Shown here piece after piece: positions 60,452 through 64,000 of a stretch of DNA of 64,000 bases; positions within the stretch are counted from its first letter, which is position 1; each line of letters starts with the position of its first letter. The stretch spans positions 1-64,000 of the forward strand of contig JAJDVI010000056.1 of NCBI GenBank assembly GCA_022826195.1, given 5' to 3'. The position numbers and the translations under genes were made by a program. The notes beneath the pieces are model-generated. The model saw only the letters and a list, made by a program, of their open reading frames with translations. It searched no databases and had not been told where the DNA came from. This DNA comes from Acidobacteriota bacterium. Lineage in GTDB: Bacteria > Acidobacteriota > Vicinamibacteria > Marinacidobacterales > Marinacidobacteraceae.

Positions 60452-61600
60452 ATGGCGAACATGACAGCAGCGAGGGCCAAGGCCCTCAAGGAACCCGGCC
60501 GCTACGGCGCCGGCGGCGGCCTCTACCTGCGCATCCGGGCCACCAAGGTATGGGTCCAGCGCCTGACCGTCAACGGCGTCCGCCGCGACATCACCATCGG
60601 ACCCTTCGACCTGGTCCCGCTCGCCGAGGCCCGCATGGTCGCCCTCCAGAACCGCCGCGCCCTGTGGGAGGGCAAGGACCCCATCGCGGAGCGCCGCCGC
60701 GGGGCCGTCCCCACCTTCAGGGAAGCGGCGGAGCGGACGCTTGCCGAGCGCCGGGCCAACTGGCGGGGCGACGGGCACGCGCGGGCGTGGGAGCGGACCT
60801 TCCAGCGGTATGTCTTCCCCGCGCTCGGGCAGATGCGCGTGGACGCGGTCCGCGGGGACGACGTGCTCCGGGTCCTCTTCCAGGACGACCTGTGGAACCG
60901 GAAGCCGACCACCGCCCAGCGGGTGCGCCAGCAGGTCCGCACCGTGCTGGGCTGGGCGCAGGCACGGGAGTTCGTCGAGCGGAACGTGGCGGGCGAGGCG
61001 ATCGAAGGAGCGCTCCCGAAACGGCGGCGGCGCGCGAAGAGCCATCGCGCCCTGCCGCACGCGGAGGTGCGCGAGCTGCTGGCGAAGGTCGAGGAGTCGC
61101 GGTCGCGGGCGGCGGTCCGCCTCTGCCTGCGGTTCCTGATCCTGACGGCGGCGCGCAGCGGCGAGGCGCGGGGCGCGCGCTGGTCGGAGATCGACGTGGA
61201 CAAACGGGTCTGGACGCTTCCCGGCGAGCGGATGAAGGCCGGGAAGGATCACCGGGTTCCCCTGAGTTCGCAGGCGGTCGCGGTCCTCGAGCGCGTCCGC
61301 CGGTTGCGGAGCCGGAAGGGATGCGATCTGGTTTTCCCCGGACGTTCGGGGGAGCGGGAGTTGAAGGACATGGCGCTGACGAACGCGCTGTGGTCGGCGG
61401 GGGTGGGGGAGCGTGCGACGGTTCACGGGTTCCGCTCGACGTTCAGCGACTGGAGCGCGGAGCGGGGGAACGCGCCGATGCTGGCGGAGGCGGCGCTGGC
61501 GCATGCGGTCCAGGGTGTCGAGGGGGCCTATCGGCGGACGGACCTTTTCGACGAGCGCAGGCCGGTGATGGACGCATGGGGGGAGTACGTCGGGGCGTAG
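60452..61600 (+). CDS. Tyrosine-type site-specific integrase (P4-like, Arm-DNA-binding domain)
   Basis: This 382-residue recombinase has a DUF4102-type arm-binding domain (ARAKALKEPGRYGAGGGLYL), a SAM-like core-binding domain, and a catalytic domain. Active-site residues visible are Arg in TAARSGEARGARWSEID, Lys in MKAGKDHRVPLS, His-x-x-Arg in VHGFRSTFSDW, His in LAHAV and the nucleophilic Tyr in VEGAYRRTDLFDERRPVM. The ATG at 60452 is preferred; a GTG at 60410 is possible. Such integrases move genomic islands, usually at tRNA genes, but no tRNA is visible nearby. Confidence 0.92.
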   Translation: MANMTAARAKALKEPGRYGAGGGLYLRIRATKVWVQRLTVNGVRRDITIGPFDLVPLAEARMVALQNRRALWEGKDPIAERRRGAVPTFREAAERTLAERRANWRGDGHARAWERTFQRYVFPALGQMRVDAVRGDDVLRVLFQDDLWNRKPTTAQRVRQQVRTVLGWAQAREFVERNVAGEAIEGALPKRRRRAKSHRALPHAEVRELLAKVEESRSRAAVRLCLRFLILTAARSGEARGARWSEIDVDKRVWTLPGERMKAGKDHRVPLSSQAVAVLERVRRLRSRKGCDLVFPGRSGERELKDMALTNALWSAGVGERATVHGFRSTFSDWSAERGNAPMLAEAALAHAVQGVEGAYRRTDLFDERRPVMDAWGEYVGA

Positions 61601-61756
61601 GACCCCGGAGACGACGGGACCCACCGGCTGCCGCTGTCCACAGCGGCGCTCGCGGTGCTCCGCGAGCCGAGAGCGTTCGCCATCGGCTCGGAGACCGTGT
61701 TCCCCTCAGCGCGGGGCCCCACCGACGGCGTCAACTGGCGATCAGCAACGGCGTAG
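61601..61756 (+). pseudogene. Fragment of a second tyrosine integrase catalytic domain
   Basis: Directly after the integrase stop, and in the same frame, 51 codons read DDGTHRLPLSTAALAVLREP and SETVFPSARGPTDGVNW before a stop. This matches the section HRVPLSSQAVAVLERVRR...DLVFPGRSG in the intact integrase. It covers only the beta-hairpin to the segment before HxxR, so it is a non-functional remnant, evidence of an earlier integration at the same place. Confidence 0.6.
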
Positions 61757-61811
61757 CGTTCTCCGTAGGGGCCGGTCGCGAAGCGATCCAGCGTGGCCGG
61801 CGCGGTCTCAG

Positions 61812-63785
61812 CTAATTCGGCGGTGACTTCAGAATGGAGGTCGGAGCAACCTTCCGCAGGGAGTCCCGACCCGCCTGTCGAATCTCCGTCCATTCCACCG
61901 TCGCGCTGCACCCGAAACGGGTCGCGCTCGAGGTGAAAATGCCGAACGTCGCGAACGGTTCGGTTTCACCCGCCTCCATGCTTCCAACAAGGTGCGGGGA
62001 CAGTGAGTGATCTCTCCGCGCTCCGGTCCGTTCCGTGATGACCCCGGTCACCGTGACGAAGCTGACGGCGCGCGTTGCGCGCAGCCGCCCGGAAACGGTT
62101 CCGTTCAAGAGGCCACTGTTCGGGACCGATTCCGTTACGCTGCAATCCAGGTCGCCGACGAATTCAACGGCTTTGCCGGTGACGGTGGGCGTTCCGCCTC
62201 CTCCAGTCCGCGCCACCCGAATTGTGAAGGCGCCGGTTGTGTCGCGCCGGAACGAGGTGGCCTCGATTGTGTAGACGCCGGCGGACAACTCCCTCGCGAT
62301 CTGTGCGTTGTTCCCCGTCCCTCCATCGTCGTCTCTCTCGATTTGGCGGCCCGAGATGCTGGAGCCTTGCCGGAGGACAAGGAGTGGATCGAATGCGGAC
62401 GACTCCAGATCGATCTGGACCTCACTGGCGTCGGACAACCGGAAGCTGTAGTACCGCGCCAGTTTTCCACTCTCGTTCGGTGACTCACAGTCGCGCCCGA
62501 GAGATCCGGAACGCGTTTGCGGTGTCGTGCCCCGAAGAGTGCCGAGATCCTCGATCGAACAATCGTCACCGGTGGAACCGGTGGGGCTTCCGGTAGAGCT
62601 TCCGCTGTCGCCGCTCGCGGTTCGCACGATCACCCCGGCGGTGACCAGACCCCCGCGAATTCCGCACTGCGAGGCGTCGCACGTGTAGCGGTGCTCCGGA
62701 TACTCGACGTACCCGTCCCGCCGCAACGTGATCGTCACCACGCCACCGCTGAGCGAGAAACTCCCCCCGCTCGTGATATTCGGAACCCCCGTCGGGAAGT
62801 TCGGAATCCGATCCCCCTCCCGGAACGTCGCCATCCCCTCGCCGCCGCCAGTCGCGGTCACCGTCACGGTAAAGCGCTGGGTGGCGCTCAGGCCCCCCGG
62901 GTCGGTCGCGGTCACGGTCACGGTCGCCGTCCCCGCATCCCGGGGCGTGAGGGTCACCCGGCTCCCCGAGACACTCGTCCGCACCACGCTCGTCCGGCTC
63001 GAAGTCGCCCGGTAGCTGAGGTTGTCGCCATCCGGATCGGTGAAGCGCGCCGATACGTTGACCGTCGTCACGCTTCCGTCTTCGGTGAGCGTCTGGTCGG
63101 AAATGTTCCCCACCGCCCGCGGCGCCCGATTCGGCGTCCCTCCGCCGCCCGTCGCGGTCCGCACGATCACCCCGGCGGTGACCAGACCCCCGCGGATCCC
63201 GCACTGCGAGGCGTCGCACGTGTAGCGGTGCTCCGGATACTCGACGTACCCGTCCCGCCGCAACGTGATCGTCACCACGCCGCCGCTGAGCGAGAAACTC
63301 CCTCCGCTCACCGTATTCGGAACTCCCGTCGGGAAATCGGGAATCCGCTCTCCCTCCCGGAACGTCGCCGCCCCCTCGCCGCCACTACTCGCGCCGACGC
63401 GCTCGACCCGCCAGCTTCCGTCGCTCTGACGGGTTGCCTGCAGGGAGACGTTGCCGCTCGTGACGTTGATCGCGGAGCCGCTGGTGACGAACAGGAAACT
63501 CGCTGTGCCGTCAGGGTTGATCGTGAGCGCATTGGATGTGCCCGGATAGGTGCAGCTCTCGCCCGGCCGCAGCACCATCCCCACCTGACAGGTTGGCGCG
63601 GGCTCGGGGGTCGGGGCTGGCGCGGGAGGCGGCGTCGGCGCCGGAGTCGCGGGGGTCGGCGCGGAGGGAGCGGCGCTGTCACCCCCGCAGCCGCCAGACA
63701 GCGCCAGCGCGAGGAGCACCAGTAGGAAACGGGGCGTACGGCGTGTGCCCAAGGTCCTGCACCGCGTTAGCGCAGCTGATCTCAT
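61812..63785 (-). CDS. Large multidomain lipoprotein with duplicated domain, cadherin-like domain and PPC-like domain
   Basis: A 657-residue protein: lipoprotein signal (LLVLLALALSGGC), Ala/Pro/Thr linker, and a repeated unit (about 140-215 and 319-394). The unit runs from FREGxRIPxFPTGVPN through TITLRRDGYVEYPEHRYTC to CGIRGGLVTAGVIVRTA. A cadherin/Ig-like domain lies between the copies (GNISDQTLTEDGSVTTVNVS, DPDGDNLSYRA). After the second copy comes a domain resembling bacterial pre-peptidase C-terminal (PPC) domains (LARYYSFRLSDASEVQIDLE) and a final unassigned domain. Probably surface-exposed adhesion or binding protein. GGAG precedes the ATG. It follows the truncated gene at the right edge by 18 bp. 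Confidence 0.78.
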   Translation of the reverse strand: MRSAALTRCRTLGTRRTPRFLLVLLALALSGGCGGDSAAPSAPTPATPAPTPPPAPAPTPEPAPTCQVGMVLRPGESCTYPGTSNALTINPDGTASFLFVTSGSAINVTSGNVSLQATRQSDGSWRVERVGASSGGEGAATFREGERIPDFPTGVPNTVSGGSFSLSGGVVTITLRRDGYVEYPEHRYTCDASQCGIRGGLVTAGVIVRTATGGGGTPNRAPRAVGNISDQTLTEDGSVTTVNVSARFTDPDGDNLSYRATSSRTSVVRTSVSGSRVTLTPRDAGTATVTVTATDPGGLSATQRFTVTVTATGGGEGMATFREGDRIPNFPTGVPNITSGGSFSLSGGVVTITLRRDGYVEYPEHRYTCDASQCGIRGGLVTAGVIVRTASGDSGSSTGSPTGSTGDDCSIEDLGTLRGTTPQTRSGSLGRDCESPNESGKLARYYSFRLSDASEVQIDLESSAFDPLLVLRQGSSISGRQIERDDDGGTGNNAQIARELSAGVYTIEATSFRRDTTGAFTIRVARTGGGGTPTVTGKAVEFVGDLDCSVTESVPNSGLLNGTVSGRLRATRAVSFVTVTGVITERTGARRDHSLSPHLVGSMEAGETEPFATFGIFTSSATRFGCSATVEWTEIRQAGRDSLRKVAPTSILKSPPN

Positions 63786-63803
63786 GTTCTGCTCCTTCCG
63801 GCC

Positions 63804-63998
63804 TCACGGCCGGGCCAGGAAGTTCTGACGACCGTCACCGCGACTGCGCGGCCACGATTCACCAACGCCGTCGAGCGTCCACGAAATGTCCGCCGTCGGA
63901 ATCTCGGACCAAGAGTCCAGGGCCCGGTCAATCCAAGGCAGTACGCCGTCCTCCGATTCGAAAAGGACCGCCCAATCCTCGTCGCGCGAGACTTCCCA
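63804..63998 (-). CDS. C-terminal end of an unknown protein (cut by right edge)
   Basis: An open frame enters from the right edge and stops at 63804. The 64 residues include WEVSRDEDWAVLFESEDGVL, PWIDRALDSWSEIPTADISW and DGVGESW. Codon use looks like coding sequence, and the IPTADISW stretch resembles the first strands of some matrixin-like secreted proteases. If so, the protein ends early, before any HExxH motif. It lies 18 bp upstream of the large lipoprotein gene on the same strand and is probably in one operon with it. Confidence 0.55.
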   Translation of the reverse strand, partial: WEVSRDEDWAVLFESEDGVLPWIDRALDSWSEIPTADISWTLDGVGESWPRSRGDGRQNFLARP

Positions 63999-64000
63999 GC

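Overview
The window is high-GC, gene-dense DNA with many GTG and TTG starts, head-to-tail overlaps (ATGA or GTGA) and convergent pairs that nearly touch. A GWxTD-domain protein, TPR and CRTAC1-type secreted proteins, a carboxypeptidase-regulatory-domain TonB receptor and the PurS/PurQ/PurL enzyme set together suggest a chromosomal segment of an Acidobacteriota-like, probably uncultured Gram-negative bacterium. This placement is inferred from gene content only.

Layout. 0-3 kb: tail of an M20-type lipoprotein, then a MacB/LolD-like ABC ATPase-permease pair. 3-8.7 kb: a GWxTD/TPR secreted protein divergent from a TPR protein translationally coupled to a CRTAC1/ASPIC-UnbV protein. 8.7-12 kb: AbrB antitoxin with a decayed PIN toxin, GT2 glycosyltransferase, methyltransferase, cyclophilin lipoprotein, O6-alkylguanine-DNA alkyltransferase. 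12-16.8 kb: HAD phosphatase, class III aminotransferase, SDR and a two-subunit CoA-transferase. 16.9-23.1 kb: DNA polymerase I, a putative lipoprotein, a quaternary-amine ABC importer overlapping rpiA. 23.2-29.3 kb: GH20 hexosaminidase, a glycosyltransferase with an acidic tail beside a protein with a basic RG-rich tail, a STAS protein, a phosphotransacetylase-like enzyme. 29.3-31 kb: full-length paralogue of the M20 fragment at the left edge. 31-33 kb: rpsU, purD, purE. 33-37 kb: DUF4143 ATPase with a strong upstream palindrome, TonB-dependent receptor. 37-45.7 kb: rlmN, YycJ-type hydrolase, then purB-purS-purQ-purL-purF. 45.7-54 kb: frameshifted gamma-glutamyltransferase, HicBA module cut by a MITE, M16 protease, double cyclophilin, YpdA-like flavoprotein, nitroreductase. 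54-56.4 kb: tandem repeats, D-aminoacylase-like amidohydrolase, small lipoprotein. 56.4-64 kb: accessory island with a metzincin lipoprotein, structured repeats, an unknown Cys-rich/membrane pair, a P4-type integrase followed by an integrase remnant, and a large repeat-containing lipoprotein.

The best-supported unusual result is at 47.8-48.2 kb. A 179-bp element with terminal inverted repeats, flanked by TTAA on both sides, sits in codon 7-8 of hicA. Removing it with one TTAA rebuilds an uninterrupted 74-residue HicA starting 6 bp after hicB. Other notable signals are a dispersed double-hairpin repeat family with compensatory base changes (33, 38 and 54 kb), a 54-bp duplicated covarying hairpin (58.7 kb), a near-perfect 19-bp palindrome before the DUF4143 gene, and PolA with an apparently dead proofreading domain.

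Functionally, the purine genes form two runs covering most of de novo IMP synthesis plus PurB. Many of the other genes encode envelope or secreted proteins.
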